Under the pieces are notes generated by a model. That model made no database searches and had not been told where the DNA came from. It saw only the letters and a list, made by a program, of their open reading frames with translations. Shown in pieces: positions 43,116 to 56,212 of a stretch of 64,000 nt of DNA. The translations under genes and the position numbers were made by a program. Origin of the DNA: Eretmocerus hayati (Eukaryota > Arthropoda > Insecta > Hymenoptera > Aphelinidae); the NCBI GenBank assembly GCA_029851415.1, contig CM056743.1:69036186-69100185 (forward strand), given 5' to 3'. Each line of letters opens with the position of its first letter. The stretch's first letter is position 1.

Positions 43116-46100
43116 GACTTTTTTCAGTCGAGTGGGCGCATGAACTGACCCGTCTTCTTGATGCTATCATTCCAACGCAGTTGGTCACACGCACCCAAAC
43201 CGAACGGGATATTATTGGTGTTGTTTCAAGCTATCGAAATCCGTTTTGATTATGTAACTATCGCAAATGTTATTTTTTTATAAGCCAAGTGCGGGGAGTC
43301 TGAATTTTTTGTGAAAACCCGGTCACGCGACTTCGACGTTTGTTTATGAATGCCGCATTGGAGGCACGCGTCTAAAACCAAGCTTTTCTCAATATATAGG
43401 GTGCCTAAAATGTCACTGAATTCTGGCAGAATTTTTCGAGCAATGTTATTTTCGCAGCAGGCTGAAGAAATCAAAAAACGGCGCGAGTACGCTAAGAGAT
43501 ACCTAAGAAATGAGGCTTGCGGGCCGTGCTGTGGATAGTCAGATTCTTTTGACAGAACAGCGAATAGAGTACACATCCCGAGGCCCTGGAACCTATCCAA
43601 ATCAACTCCGACAACTTGATAATCTTCTGAAGGTTCAGAGATAACGTACAGTACGCCTAATGTCAAAAGTTCTGTAGAACCTCTCATATATGAATGAATG
43701 AAAAAAAAAATATATATATATATATATATGTCCGCGATTAAAGATTGAGGTAAGCCGTCCAGAATTTTTGTTTTTTTGTGGACGAATTTGTGAACAAATA
43801 AGTGAGCGTATAAGCCACCGCATTTGATCTGTTTTATTGTGAATACAAGGAAAATCCATGTGTTCGTGCAGAAGTGAATGAGTGAAGTATGTCGGATCAA
43901 TCATCACCCGACCATACCCTCTGTTACAAGATGAGTGGTTGAGCGACCAATTATTCAGGTTGCACTTTGTGATTGATGAGCAATCTATCGTTAATCTATC
44001 AGCTGCACTCATAAGCAACGGAGTCACTTTAAAATTCTGGCAGTGACAACATCGCAAGTCCAGCAGCATTCATACTGCTCTGCATCGGTATGGATATTGT
44101 TCTTTCTTACAAAAAAAAACCAGAGATTGAAATTATGTGGAGGTAAGGTGATGCATGACCACCACTCGATGCATGCATGGTGGTAGAATTGTAAAATGAT
44201 AAACAAATTCTTATGATGATTATTTTGGATTTGTTGTACTCGTCAGGAATAGTACATTACGTACCTGCTCTCACGAGGGGCCGCAAATGACACATTACGG
44301 GTCGGGGGAGTTGCCACACGAGCCAACAGGTCAGTCCACTTTTACCAAAATTCTGTGGTTTCCGACCCAATTTCGGAGCCAAATCCCACACCGCCATACA
44401 GTTTAGGAAACGTCGGAGCATGCAATGTAGCAGACACAGAGCGCATCCCGAGATCTGATGTGCATGCTGAGTCGCTTTCTGCCCTGGGTGGCAATGCAGA
44501 ATTTTCTGCTCCGGCATCGGGGCGGAAGCCACAGGCTTGCGGTGGAAGTATACTGGAGAATATTGTATCAAAGTTCAGTTTTGCATACGGAGTGAGGAGG
44601 AGGCCTGGAGACCCATATGAGCGTTTCTCTGGAACTTTTGCCCTTTGCTGAAAATCGATGAGAAATGAAAAATGAAAACCACTCAACGCACACCTGGGAC
44701 CTTTCGCTCACATATTTGTGTAGTATTGAGAGTTACAAATCCACTATTGGAACTCATATAAAGTAAGTGGCATCGCCAAAATCACGTTAATAAGTCGAAC
44801 TCGAAGTTGTTTTTCGCCGATTTTCCAGAATTTCCTAAGCAATTATTTGGCAAGATTGACCATTCCAACGAACGCCTTGGGCTTTTCGCAGCTTCGTAAG
44901 GTCAGGGTATCCGGTCACAATTGGTTTCATCAACAATGAGTTCGATCCGCCAATGTGTGATGAGAAAAACTGAATTTTTTTCATGAGTCACGTTTTTTCT
45001 ATTCCATTCCAGAACGGCCGTATTCTAGACAGAAATATCGCACCAACACGAGACTTGTCGCAAAATCTCCGCAATTGCATCTACCTTAGATATGCATTCC
45101 AAAAATTGCGTTCAGAGTCACGGCAGGAGCTTGGCGTAAGCATTTTTGAGTTGAACGAGACATGACTGATTTTTTATTCCCAACTTTCAAAGTCATACAG
45201 TTTTGGCTGAATTGGTAGCACACCATCCCGCTTCTGGGCCATTTATCTTCAATATATTACCCACCAAATGCAGCTTGGATCAACCCGAAAAGTTGCGCGG
45301 CATCACCAGAATATCCGTAAGACCGCCCGAGAGTACCAAGTATTTCCACAGGATCTTCCCAACATTTTCTCTCTTTGAATGAGCTAGAATGAATCAACTC
45401 CTTCTGATCATACAGAGGCCGAAGATATCTCATTTTGAGACTCGGATGATGATATTTTCACTTCGATCGGGACCGATAGATTTGACGGTTCCCTTATATC
45501 ATTATCCATAGCTGTATTCCAGCAGGTGTAAAAGTTCCAGAGAAACGCCCATATACCAAAAAGAGGTATCATATAACTATGGTAGTGCTAGAGCCAGATG
45601 TTTGAGAGAAAGTTTTTTCACTCATTCTTGCCTTCGATGCCACAGTTACACTTGCAAACAAGCAATTGTATCCTCATATTACTGTGGATACCTGGAATGC
45701 CAGTCCTGTTTTCTTTGTGATCAAGGTATCACTAGTTGTCGCAAAATAGTCTTTATCTCACAAGCCTTATCTGCCATGCTCACCCACCATCAACATCTAT
45801 ATGAAGGAAAAATTTCGTTTGATTTTCAGCTCATTTGGTCTTGTTATGGCTCATCATCACACAGTTCATCATTTATGATCAAACAAAAAACCGGTTGAAG
45901 GAAAATCTTTGTGCGCATGCTATCATCTACAGGTGGTGCCCCTTCCCCTCATTTGGTTAACACCATTGCAAACCAGAACCACTTTTTTGGGAGGAGAGCA
46001 ATGCTCGTCATGCTCTTGCTGAGAAATTCCTCTCCTACCTGGAATTTGAGCGTAAAATACAACGGACAAAGGACATCAAAGTCATACCTCAGCCATGAAC

Positions 46101-46430
46101 ACAGTATGACATTCCACGGCAGTGTGGCGAACTTATAAATTGATTATGATTCATCTTTCACTTCAAATTCCTCTCTCATTATCAATCTTTCATGCCTGTC
46201 ATCAGGTCATTCATGATCCGATTCCTATTCCTTGATCTGCTTGACTCAATTTTTGTTGAATTACATAATGCTATTCTATCACTGACAGCAAATGATCCTC
46301 TTCAAGGTTTCTGGTACCAAGAATGCGGTTCATCCCATCACACTGGTCCTGAGATGATTTACAACAGACTATCATGGAGCAATGCATGGTCAGATGCAGA
46401 GATGATATCAATCACACATGAGTCATCAAC
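43116..46430. other. Unannotated region with a TA microsatellite
   Basis: A (TA)n tract lies near 43709-43729. A minus-strand frame at 43250-43900 (216 residues, including EPSEDYQVVGVDLDRF and RKILPEFSDILGTLYIEKSL) has no recognised family; its N-terminal part is read through the microsatellite, so only the C-terminal two-thirds could be genuine. Frames at 44342-44686 and 45602-45898 also lack motifs. No RNA gene seen. Confidence 0.3.
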
Positions 46431-47520
46431 CGGTATGAGTGTGATTTCTGTTTCAAATCTTTCTCAAATAGGGATATGCTACGAAATCATTCAGAAACTC
46501 ACGAACTGACGAGGAGGCATCATTGCTGTCATTGTGACCGGAGCTTTTCGAACAAAGCCGAAGGGAAAAAGCACAACTGCATATCGAAGTTCACGTGTGA
46601 ATTCTGAGAGATATCTTGAAGTCAGAGCTGAAGGAAGAAAAACATGACAGGAACATTGTGATGAGCATCTCTGCAGGACTTGTGGAGAGAAATTTGCACA
46701 CAGTAATGCGCTCGAAATACATAGCAAGGTTCATCGCTCACTTCCAAGAAAAAAATTTGTTTGCTCTGTGTGCCCGAGGAAATTCAAGCACGAAACAAAA
46801 TTGAATTTTTACTTGCGATCTACCCACCAATTGAAAATATCCCACGCGTGCCAATGCTGCAATATGGTTTTCAAGAATTCAGAAGATTTCCGACAGCACA
46901 AGATTCAACAGCATCCAAACATCAAAATTAGAAGGAAATGCGATAAATGTAACAAAATAATTCCTCTGACTGGCATGAAGGAGCATTCACACGAACACGT
47001 ATACGAGGGTGAAAAAGTACCCTTTCAGTGTACACTATGTGACAAAGCGTTTGCTACAGAGCAATTCTTGATAAGCCATGTTGATCGGTGTCATACCCTA
47101 AAGAAATGCTCAGAATGTGATTATTTTTATACATCACAACATTCATACAATGTACATAAACTGTTGATGCATGGAACTTTCAAGGGTGCACTCACGTGTG
47201 AATGTTCTAAAAACTTCTCAAGTTCGGCAGATCTCAAAATTCATCTGAAATCACACAGAGATGAGAGACAGTAGAGCTGTGCATTTTGTGACTCGAATTT
47301 TAAGTCTCAGAAAGTTCTCAAGCAACATGAGCGGAGCATCCACGAAAACGCACGACAGCATGAATGTCGGATCTATAACGTTGGTTTCAATCGAATGAGT
47401 GATCAAATTCGACACGAGAAGACACAACCTAACGATAAGAGCTATTCCTGCAATATATGCGATCGGTCATTCAAGTATCTCTATACCAAGACCAGATATG
47501 AAAAACTCACCCAAGGCTTG
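46431..47520 (+). pseudogene. C2H2 zinc-finger protein pseudogene, about 12 fingers
   Basis: Plus-strand fingers in order: CDFCFKSFSNRDMLRNHSETH (46440), a CCHC..H finger, a third broken by TGA at about 46606, LCRTCGEKFAHSNALEIH, VCSVCPRKFKHETKLNFY (a zinc histidine replaced by tyrosine), CQCCNMVFKNSEDFRQHK, CDKCNKIIPLTGMKEH, CTLCDKAFATEQFLISH, CSECDYFYTSQHSYNVHK, CECSKNFSSSADLKIHL (two residues missing between the cysteines), then past a TAG at 47272, CAFCDSNFKSQKVLKQHE and further degraded fingers. The longest open part is 46768-47274. Such arrays bind DNA in the nucleus. Stops and lost ligands show that this copy is dead or an assembly of mis-sequenced exons; the former is more likely. Confidence 0.85.
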
Positions 47521-49509
47521 GAGGTCCAGGGTTCAAGAATATCTCTTGTACAGAGCAGAATTACAGGAGAGATCACCTCAAATCGATTTAAACCAACATC
47601 TTCTATGCTCGAAAGGAAAATTTGGTGTTCGAATGTTCAACGAAAATTAATTTTGGCACTTCTAGGTCGTTAGATGTTGCGTTCATTCACATCAGAATCT
47701 TTTCCGTGTTATTTGTGTTGTAGCCTATCCAAACTGACGAATATGATCAATATATGTCTCGATGAAAAATGTGTAATGGACAGGGGGAAATCTTATTCCC
47801 CCAACAGTCAGCAAACTCCTTGACATGGATATGCAAGGCCTTGTCTGTTATCCAACTAAATTATCCCCTACTGATGAAATCCAACGTATAAAAGCCTGCC
47901 GAATTCTCATCGCGCACTCTCGTGTGGCCTTGCAATGGCAGATTTTTACTTCTGATGTCACTTCATTTTCCTAACGCCTACCAACTAATGGGATCGAACA
48001 GCAGTGCCTCATCACCGTTCTTTGGTGCTCTATCGAAGTTTCCTGCAAACTACCACGAGACTCACCTTCCCTCAAAAACTACAATTGGGTGTTGTGGTAG
48101 AGATCGCGCAGAGCTCATTCGAAAACTTCAATTCCAAGATTCAAATCTGAAGAGAACATAGCTCGATCATGCCAAGAGATCACTCAATGATTGTCGAGCG
48201 CAATGGACCTAAAATTTGGCAGCTTATGTAGGGTAAGTTCAAAAATGTCAAATTTCGGGAAGAAATCTCTCAATCATCATCATCATTAAATGAGAGCGAG
48301 ATGGCTCATGGCTTTTATTCATTAATCGAAAAAACTCCATTGACAAATGTTCACAGGATGTTCAAGATTCCGAGGAAAACGCTGCGCTAAGATTTCGACG
48401 ATTCCTCGATATTAGTTGCAATATAATCTGGTCGCATGCAGACGTCCTTGTGCGTTTCAACCAAGTATCTAGATACGGAACTTGACGCTCAACCAATATA
48501 TCCATGATCCTTAGCCGCACTGAGTTACTCTCAAGACTCTACTGGACCGTGGACGAATGCTATCAGCCCTAACATCTGCCTGCTGTAATGCCTCACCATG
48601 GCTAGAGCCAGTCAAGTTACGACCCGCGACGGCGCCAGGGTTGGAATCTATTCGCAGACCTTTGGTTGACAGGGTTAGTAACTTGCTCATCTTGATATGT
48701 TTACCTGATTTTATGGTCGCTCAACTGTGGAAATCTCTCATGGAAAGCTGCGCAATCGTTGAAGTGGCGAGGCTCAAAAATCAGCAACGCCTGCACTTGC
48801 GATGGCACGCACTCATCACAACAGCAGCTTCTCTCACCAGCCCTATCATGTTTTGCATCACTCGTGGTAGATTAGTGGGTATGATATTGCGTATAGTGTG
48901 ATCATAGCTCTTAATGCTGGGTTGAAAATTCGTGACTGCAATTTCTAATATTGGCACAAGCCATGATAGGTTTTTGAAGAGGATTTAATTATTAATCTCT
49001 ACCGATACTTCACAGGTCGTGTGAGGATAATTTTCCCTAGGAAATAGCGTGGTATGACGAAAAAAATCTCCCATCCCTGCTCAGATACGACTAGATCCAC
49101 CATCAGGAAAGGCAAAGAATGTATTTGAATGTATCAAAATTTTGAAGCAGTTCGGTGAATTCATGTCTGTACCAGATATCAAGTATTGAATCTCACAGGA
49201 CGGCAACTACTTGACTCGATCACATCCATTATATTCCAAGTAATAGGTCTTGTCTGTGTCGAAACGAATTTGAAGCTACATATACTAAGATAACGTTTCG
49301 ATATCATGGAGTATATTCATTCTCATGTGATCCATGGGGTCTCAGGAGAACATGCCTTCGTTATATCCCTGATAGATATAGGAAAACTGCTCCCTTCTTC
49401 TGTGTCTGGTCGACTTTTATGGCTTTTGCTGGAGCGATTCTCGGAATTTATGGTAATATTATTCTCTTTTATCATTATCATTCTCTCATTATTTACATTA
49501 TGAGCCGTC
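47521..49509. other. Unannotated stretch
   Basis: No supported gene or repeat. A frame at 48557-48901 has no motif. Confidence 0.4.
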
Positions 49510-51799
49510 CAAAGGTGCTGTTGCAGATAAGGCCTAATCTGCTCCAGACAATTGGGACTCCAGGTTGCACTGAAATGCGTGTTTTGGGTGTCTGAATATG
49601 CATATGAATTTTTTCCGCGTCAAACCAAAGCGTCTCCCAGTAGTGGGCAAAAAGGTGTCCCATTTAAAATACACGTGGAACGCACTTTCTAGCGTCCCTC
49701 TCAAAATTGGCCCAATGGACTATAACGGCTCCAATGAGGATTTGTTCTTGAACAGAAAATACAACTTTTAGGGGTTTTTTCATGGACGCGGAATGATGCG
49801 CTGGTACCGAAAAACCGCTTGAGAGATGGAGAATGCGGATTTTCCGCGCAGAAACCGGTGGATACTCGAATGAAGTGGGATTAATCGAAAAGTTGCAGAG
49901 GACAAAAGTTGTAGATGATGTTCTAATCTTTCGTTTGGCCTTGGTTTTTCATGCATGTATCAATTGGGGGTTTCCAAAAAACGACCAAAGCTCGTAAAAA
50001 ACCATACTCATTGGATTTCTTGGCGATCTCGGGGCAAAACTAGATTTACAAAGTAGCATATCTTGTACATCTCATCGGAATACACATTTTTGGTTCCTAT
50101 GATTTTTTCGAAAAAACGCACCAGATTCGAGTTCATAGCAAGAAGTGCCGAAAATAGGCACTCTCCAACGTTCTCACGCAAAATACTCAAGAAATTCAAA
50201 TGGAAACCCTTCATAATAATTGCGTGAAAAATTGCCTTTTGCTCTTCCAAAGAGAAAGGGTTGTATTCGTGACAAGAGATTTTTCTTCGATTTTCCCACT
50301 CAAATCCATTCTTCATTCTAAAAATCTTCATTTAATGGGATTCAGCCTTAACCATTCTCTTTTCCTTACCGGGATCTTTCGATTGTAGGTCACCCTTCTC
50401 CCTCCACGATCATCTCCTCCACGCGAAACATTTATCTTTGTCCGTCATTGTCTGTGTGTGTGTGTGTGTGTGTCCGTATGTGCTTTACCCTATCTCCTCA
50501 ACACTCTAATCGATTCTTCTGAAATTTTCATGAGTCATAGGAGACCACCTCAAGATGTATTCCACGGACTTACACCTCATTGTATCGAACAGTTTACCAC
50601 TTATGCGCCTTAAACAACAAAAATGAGAAAAATTTCGAAAATTCTATTATTTCATTTACAAATATTTCTTCCCACAACTTTCATATCAAACTCCCTGTCA
50701 CTCAAAAACGCATTTTGTGTCCATTCTCTCTTACTTGGTTGATGCGTATTTCTTATTCTTATCCATTCACATGATTCAAATCATAAATTCTTCACTATGT
50801 GAAACAAAACCTCTTGTTATTTTTCCCTCGTACATTTTCACCAAATTCTGTATTAACTCCAATTGGTTATATCATGTCAATATCAACGTTATATCAGCTG
50901 ACTCTAAATTTTTTAGAGACTCATTTTAGGAGATATTTTTCAAAAGATGAGTTCAATTTCTATATTTTTATTTGTCAAGACGCATAAGTCGAAGACTGTT
51001 TCATAGAATCAGGTGTAAATCCTTCCAGCTCATCTTTGGCTTGTCGTCTATCACTCATAACGAAAATATCTACTCAAGTCTTGTGAAAATTGATATTCGT
51101 TAGTAATTGCATATGTATTTCACTTGAACCTATGGTCAAATTTCGCCATGGGGAAGCATTCTGTTAATCTTTTTTAGCAGCGTTTTTTCTTGTACTGCGA
51201 AATGGAAAGAGTATTCTTAGCGTTCCGATGTTCCTACTTCGAGGAATATGCATTTTTTCTGTCAGATAACAAGTTTGAATTGGTAAATTTATGGTACCAG
51301 CATGTTATATGCAATTCTACGTCAATGAGTCATAAAACTACATCAATCGGACATGCAAAGTCACCAATCCTCATCCGCGATTACCGTTCAGAGTCCTAGA
51401 ATATCCCGGAAACTAGGCACATCCATCAAAATTCTCCGGTGCTAGTGGATTTTCTCATTTGTCAAGGCCCAACACTCGCAAGCTTGTACGCACATGGGTT
51501 CCCCGGATGTCACAGCTGCCAAAATCTGTTGATTTTGTGTGAATTTGTACTTTGATTGATGTAAATCCCCGATTCAAACTTCCTCCCTCTAATAAAATCT
51601 CGAATACCTCAAAAATCATAATTCCCTGAGTCACTCGAAAACAGAAGCTCGAATGATTCCTTCAATATACACATTCCTGGATACGTATCCGTGGTCTTCA
51701 TAATTTTGGCGGGTCTCAAACAATCAAATATCATAGCGAGATATGTCTTCAGAGAGCTCCTTTCTTCTACAAAATCAAAGCTCTCCAAATAATCAAATG
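49510..51799. mobile_element. Single arm of the SWIM foldback family, interrupted
   Basis: 49510-50244 matches 39946-40680 and 51196-51799 matches about 40695-41285, both in the same orientation. The landmarks CAAAGGTGCTGTTGCAGATA at the start and AGCTCTCCAAATAATCAAA at the end correspond. The inverted partner arm and the SWIM coding part are absent. It is split by about 950 bp of other DNA. Confidence 0.85.
50245..51195. other. Insertion within the foldback arm, with (TG)n
   Basis: About 950 bp unrelated to the surrounding arm. It includes a (TG)n tract at about 50453-50472. No coding motif, no clear terminal repeats. Confidence 0.5.
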
Positions 51800-52335
51800 G
51801 AAACCATATGCCATCTAGTCAGGGAGAGAGAGTTGACGTTTCTCGTTCTCATCAAAATGAAGGATTCCTCTTCAATGTTATTTGCATATCGCGAATATCC
51901 AAATCAATAAATCGAACTTGGATCGCAGATACCCAGTATGATGATGATCTAATTCTGGGGTGCGAAGTGTTTTGTTTCGTGGGTAGTTCATTTGGTGAAT
52001 GTGGCATAATGGGAAAGATCAATATCCTCTGTACATCCTCTTCATAATTGACCACTCCTGAGAGCTCTGCCATATCTTCCCGTTATGGCATTCCTGGAGA
52101 CTAGCCATGTACGTGCCTCGGTCTGTTCCCCCTCCTTCCTCCTCGTACTATGCAGGGACTTGTGGAGAGCCACGCATGCGTGAGTTCTGCTCATTGTTAG
52201 TACAAGAACGTTGTCAAAGTGCTTCACGTCCAGTCCCTTCAATATTTGAGCAATGCTGAATCTTCTGTATCCTATGTCAGCAGAATTAGTGAGCTGACTC
52301 GTTAACCACTCTTTTTAATCGGTCATCTTGAAATC
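51800..52335. other. Unannotated stretch
   Basis: Nothing supported. Confidence 0.4.
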
Positions 52336-52677
52336 ATGGCCAAAAATGGGAACTCCGAGTGTGCACAGTGTCATTCGATCGGTAGAGACAGGGAAAGATC
52401 CAGGGGAGTCGAGGGCAACTTCATCTGTAAAAAGTGCTACACTACAATAATAAGGATCATCAGCTCGCACTCGATCCTTGGCAACAATGAAGTTGTTCCA
52501 GATCAAATAGATCCTCCCCATGAGCCACCTGATGTCTTTTTCGGGGAACGCGGGAATGATAAGAATGACATTGAGCTACAGAATGAGAGACGAGTCGATT
52601 GTGATATCCAAGATGCCGAACCTCCATTGAAGAAAGTAAAGTTGAGTTTCGGGCGATTAAAAAAAAACGACATCTAG
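52336..52677 (+). CDS. Hypothetical 113-residue protein with CxxC-x18-CxxC
   Basis: Starts at ATG 52336 in a favourable context (GAAATCATGG). Near the N-terminus CAQCHSIGRDRERSRGV leads to FICKKCYTT, giving C-x2-C-x18-C-x2-C, the spacing of a GATA-like or treble-clef zinc site. The second half is acidic, then has PPLKKVKLSFGRLKK, a basic stretch resembling a nuclear localisation signal. It ends TAG at 52675-52677, directly followed by GTGAGG, so the stop could also lie within a splice donor context. I do not recognise the family; it could be a host exon or the 5' part of an element gene. It lies just 5' of a LINE tail. Confidence 0.35.
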   Translation: MAKNGNSECAQCHSIGRDRERSRGVEGNFICKKCYTTIIRIISSHSILGNNEVVPDQIDPPHEPPDVFFGERGNDKNDIELQNERRVDCDIQDAEPPLKKVKLSFGRLKKNDI

Positions 52678-53127
52678 GTGAGGCATTTTTTTGTAAGTTG
52701 CATGGAGAGTGAGTGAGGTTGATTGATTGATCCCTTTTTATTCGTCCGTAGACAAAAGATATCCAATTGCATATGGTTACATATGACGCTCGTCGGAAAT
52801 ACATATATTATAAAATCGTATACATTCGGTCAAGGATTTATCATACATATATCACAATTCGGAACTAGTCAGATTGCACAGAGTGCGCAAGAAATCCACA
52901 AAGGTGTAAATAGACTAGAATTCAAACAGTTTTTTGAAAGTCAGGAGCCCAATTCCATATTACAGAGTACTTCAGTCTAGTAACAGAAGATCACAAATAC
53001 TGAACAATGCAATCTATTAAGAATAATGATGAAATACCAAAGAAACGAGCTCAGACGTATCAAAGATTGAAATATTGTCTCTTGTCCACGTCAATCCTCT
53101 GGGAGGGTTGCGATTGAATGAATTCGT

Positions 53128-54770
53128 TCAAGGCGTGCTTAAAGAATGAGTTGATGAGTGCTTGAAGAATTTGAGTTCCTGCTCGTTTGCATCTCTCCGC
53201 ACTGGGCGCTCGGATTGGTGCCTGGTAAACATTGCAGACAGGTAACCAGGTTCCCTCATGTGCATAATCTTATACATAATAATGCCTGCAAAGTACATTC
53301 GCCGCGAATCAGTACGCAGCCAGTCCAAGCTCTCTCTCTAAACGGAGTGATGTGCTCATCCTTCCTAAGATCATACACGTATCTAACAAATGAATTGCTC
53401 AGTTTTTGTATGCGTTGCCGCTGTTCGTCTGGGGCGTCAAGATATACGACCGTACAGTAGTCCAGGTGGGGTTGGACTAACGCCTCGACTAGTCGAATTC
53501 CCAGAGTCCTGGTGATGCAAGCCCTAAAAAACCGCAAACCGTATGGGGCTCTGTTGACTTTCTTCGTCACTTCATTTATTTGCGGTTTCCACGATAATTC
53601 ACTATCCAATACAACACCAAGACTCACGACTGTATCACTGAAAGGGACGAAAACTCCCTCCTGTATCTCAACACCTGACAAATCCATCCTTTTCAGTTCC
53701 TTGATGTTCCTCTCAGAGGAGAAAAAGATTGCCTCCGTTTTACCAGCGTTGAGACGCAGGCCGGAGCCCGCAGCCCAGTCGGCAACCAGTCGCCCTACTT
53801 CTCTCAGTCGAGCGATTCCCTCCCTGATCTTCTTTTTCTCCACTTGGAGATAAATTTGAAGGCCATCAGCGTAGATGAGATGATCTACCGACTTTCCGTC
53901 CAGTAACCCGGGCAAGTCATTGACGTACAAACTGAAGAGTAGTGGTCCGAGAACGGAACCCCGTGGAACACCCAGATTGGTTGTGAGCCAATCAGATCTA
54001 CTGTTCTTGGAAGTGACTAGCTGGGTGCAACCTTGTAAATATGATTTGATCCACAGGAGTGCCGATCGCGAGAAACCAAGTTGTCGCAATTTACTCAGCA
54101 GTTTCGTTGGTGATATCGTGTCAAAGGCTTTGCTGAAGTCGAAGAGTAGTAGTAGGGTGATCTTTTTCCCATCTATACCTAATCTGATGTCATCAGTCAA
54201 TTTCAGCAAAGCTGTCTGGGTACTGTGGTGTTACCTGAAACCAGCCTGGAACTGATCTAGTAATTTTTCTTTCTTCGAGTACTCCGTGATTTGGTCATGT
54301 GCAATTTTCTCGAGAACTTCGGAAAGGAAGCACAGGAGCACAATGGGTTGGAAGTCCGAGACTGATTATGGAGCTACAGTCTTTTTTAGCGCAATCAACT
54401 GTGCTCACTTCCAAGCCTCGGGAAAGATGCTGTGAGCAAAAGAGGAGTTGAAAATGTGTACAATGAGATCACCTATGGCCGGAAGAGCTCCCGCGATCAC
54501 GATTTGAGGAATTCCATCCACCTCACGGGCCTGTGAGAAAAAATGTTTAATAGCAAGGACTACTCCATTGAAGTTCGTGGGCTTGAATTTAAAGCCCTCC
54601 TCTGATGCCGAATTAATATCGTCCGTTGCCTCATTGATATTTTCGTGGGGTGAACTGAAACTCCCGTAAAGTAGCGTTCAACTCATCCGGTGTGAAACCA
54701 TGGAATTCCTCCTCTTTGCTCTTAGTTAAGAGGCCAAGGTTGCGCATCTCCTTCCAGATGTTCTTGTTCT
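53128..54770 (-). pseudogene. LINE reverse transcriptase domain
   Basis: The longest clean frame is 54209-53256: LLLFDFSKAFDTISPTKLLS (motif A), LGVPRGSVLGPLLFSLYVND (motif B) and IYADGLQIYLQ (motif C, where the second catalytic aspartate of YADD is glycine), then SLGVVLDSELSWKPQI and NRAPYGLRFFRACITRT. Upstream, between about 54770 and 54209, matching residues occur with stops (KSKEEEFHGFTPDELNAT). A frameshift near 53270 moves the C-terminal part to another frame (DWLRTDSRRMYFAGIIMYK). The D-to-G change alone would abolish polymerisation. Confidence 0.92.
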
Positions 54771-55012
54771 GATCAAGAGCGTCCGAGAGATAGTTCTGAA
54801 GGAAGGAGTTACGCTCTTGATCAACGCGCAAATCGACCTCTTCACTGAGCCAAAAGTACTCATTTTGAAGCTCAGAGCACTTGCGCTGGTTTCGTTGATT
54901 TCACTCCCAGCGCCTGCGCGTCGCATCTCGCTCATTCACGAGCGCTCTCAACTCAGGACCGATCCAAGGAGCATCCTCTTTCCGCAGATTGATAGTTTTT
55001 TCCGGTGCTAGT

Positions 55013-55870
55013 TCAAATTTTCATCCATACAATCTTCAAATTTTCATTTAAGCAGTGAATCGCGTCTTCCAAGCTGGTCTCGGCATTTCCAAGAGCTGTC
55101 CAGTCACATCGAAGCAGACGGTCATTGAAAATCTCCGGAGTGATGTTACGGAAATTCCTGTATGTGAAGGGATTTTTAGGCGGAGCAGAAGTGAAGACGT
55201 TGATCGTCACGTTGATGCCCGCGTGCTTGCCGAAACTGGGCAGTAGTCTGTTTCGTGAGTCGGTAATAATGTCATTTTCCTTTACATACATGTGGTCGAT
55301 CCATTTGTGAGATACATTAGGGTTGTGTTGATGAGTCGTGTTATGCTGCACAATCTGTAGGGACAGTTCTTCCGTCAGTGCAGTCAATGTCTTTGTGTCA
55401 GGATGAGCTGTGTCCAGCAAGTCTGCATTGAGATCCCCCATGATAACTTTGTGGCTATACTCACCACACAGCCGACGTGATGAGCCTAAGAGCCCATCAT
55501 CCTTCTGCATGGCGACCTTTGGGGGCCTATAAATCACAGCTACTCATATTGATGACGAGTTACTCTGCTGTACGTTGCAAAATAGATACTCAGGGATGCC
55601 GGGACACCCTGAACCAGAAGTATCAGACGAGGCAAGCCTCTCCACTTTGAAATCATTACGCACATACAGAGCAACCCCACCACCATTTCTGTTAATGTCC
55701 TGGCGTAACAGCGAATAACCTGGAACCCGAACAAGACTGTCGTCCCCAAACTCGTCCAGCCACGACTCAGCTACCCCAAAAAGATGGTAAGAAGGGTCGG
55801 CGGCGACGAGCAGGCGCAGATGCTCAATCTTATCCGTTAAGGAATTGAGATTGATAAACCCCGCCTTTGA
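55013..55870 (-). pseudogene. LINE endonuclease (EEP/APE-type) domain
   Basis: From about 55866 the minus strand reads FINLNSLTDKIEHLRLLVAA, GVAESWLDEFGDDSLV and DINRNGGGVALYVRNDF, then, after a TGA near 55542, VIYRPPKVAMQ, KVIMGDLNADLLDTAHP (the GDLN metal and catalytic motif) and KWIDHMYVKENDIIT. These are the successive motifs of APE-type LINE endonucleases, which nick target DNA to prime reverse transcription. One in-frame stop and the break before RT show inactivity. Confidence 0.9.
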
Positions 55871-56212
55871 GGAACTACCACTCTTTTTTGACTCTCCGGC
55901 AGCCGTATCTGGTCAGGGAGTCCTCACAGACGCTGCTATCGAAGCTGCACTCTGCTCTGGAACAGTAGTGTTGTTCTGGACGCTTTTCGAGGGCTCACGA
56001 GTGAGTCTTGGGACAGTTCGACACGCCGTTTGAATGACATGCAGTTCAGCAAGAGACTCGAACGCATGCGCTCTCTCACCATTTCTACGCCTGGCCTAGA
56101 AGCGTCCACCACTGTGCCAAACATATTTGGAGCCCAGACCCCGTGCAAGTGGCCTCAAGTAAATATATTCCTTGGATTTTTCACGGGGTAACATCTCATT
56201 GATGTGAATCTT

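Noticed and set aside
43250..43900. 216-residue minus-strand frame as a confident gene
   Set aside because: It passes through a TA microsatellite and has no recognised family; listed only as unassigned.
45190..45265. tRNA-like stretch (GGCTGAATTGGTAGCACACC)
   Set aside because: The D-arm-like words have no matching acceptor stem, anticodon arm or T-loop at the right distance.
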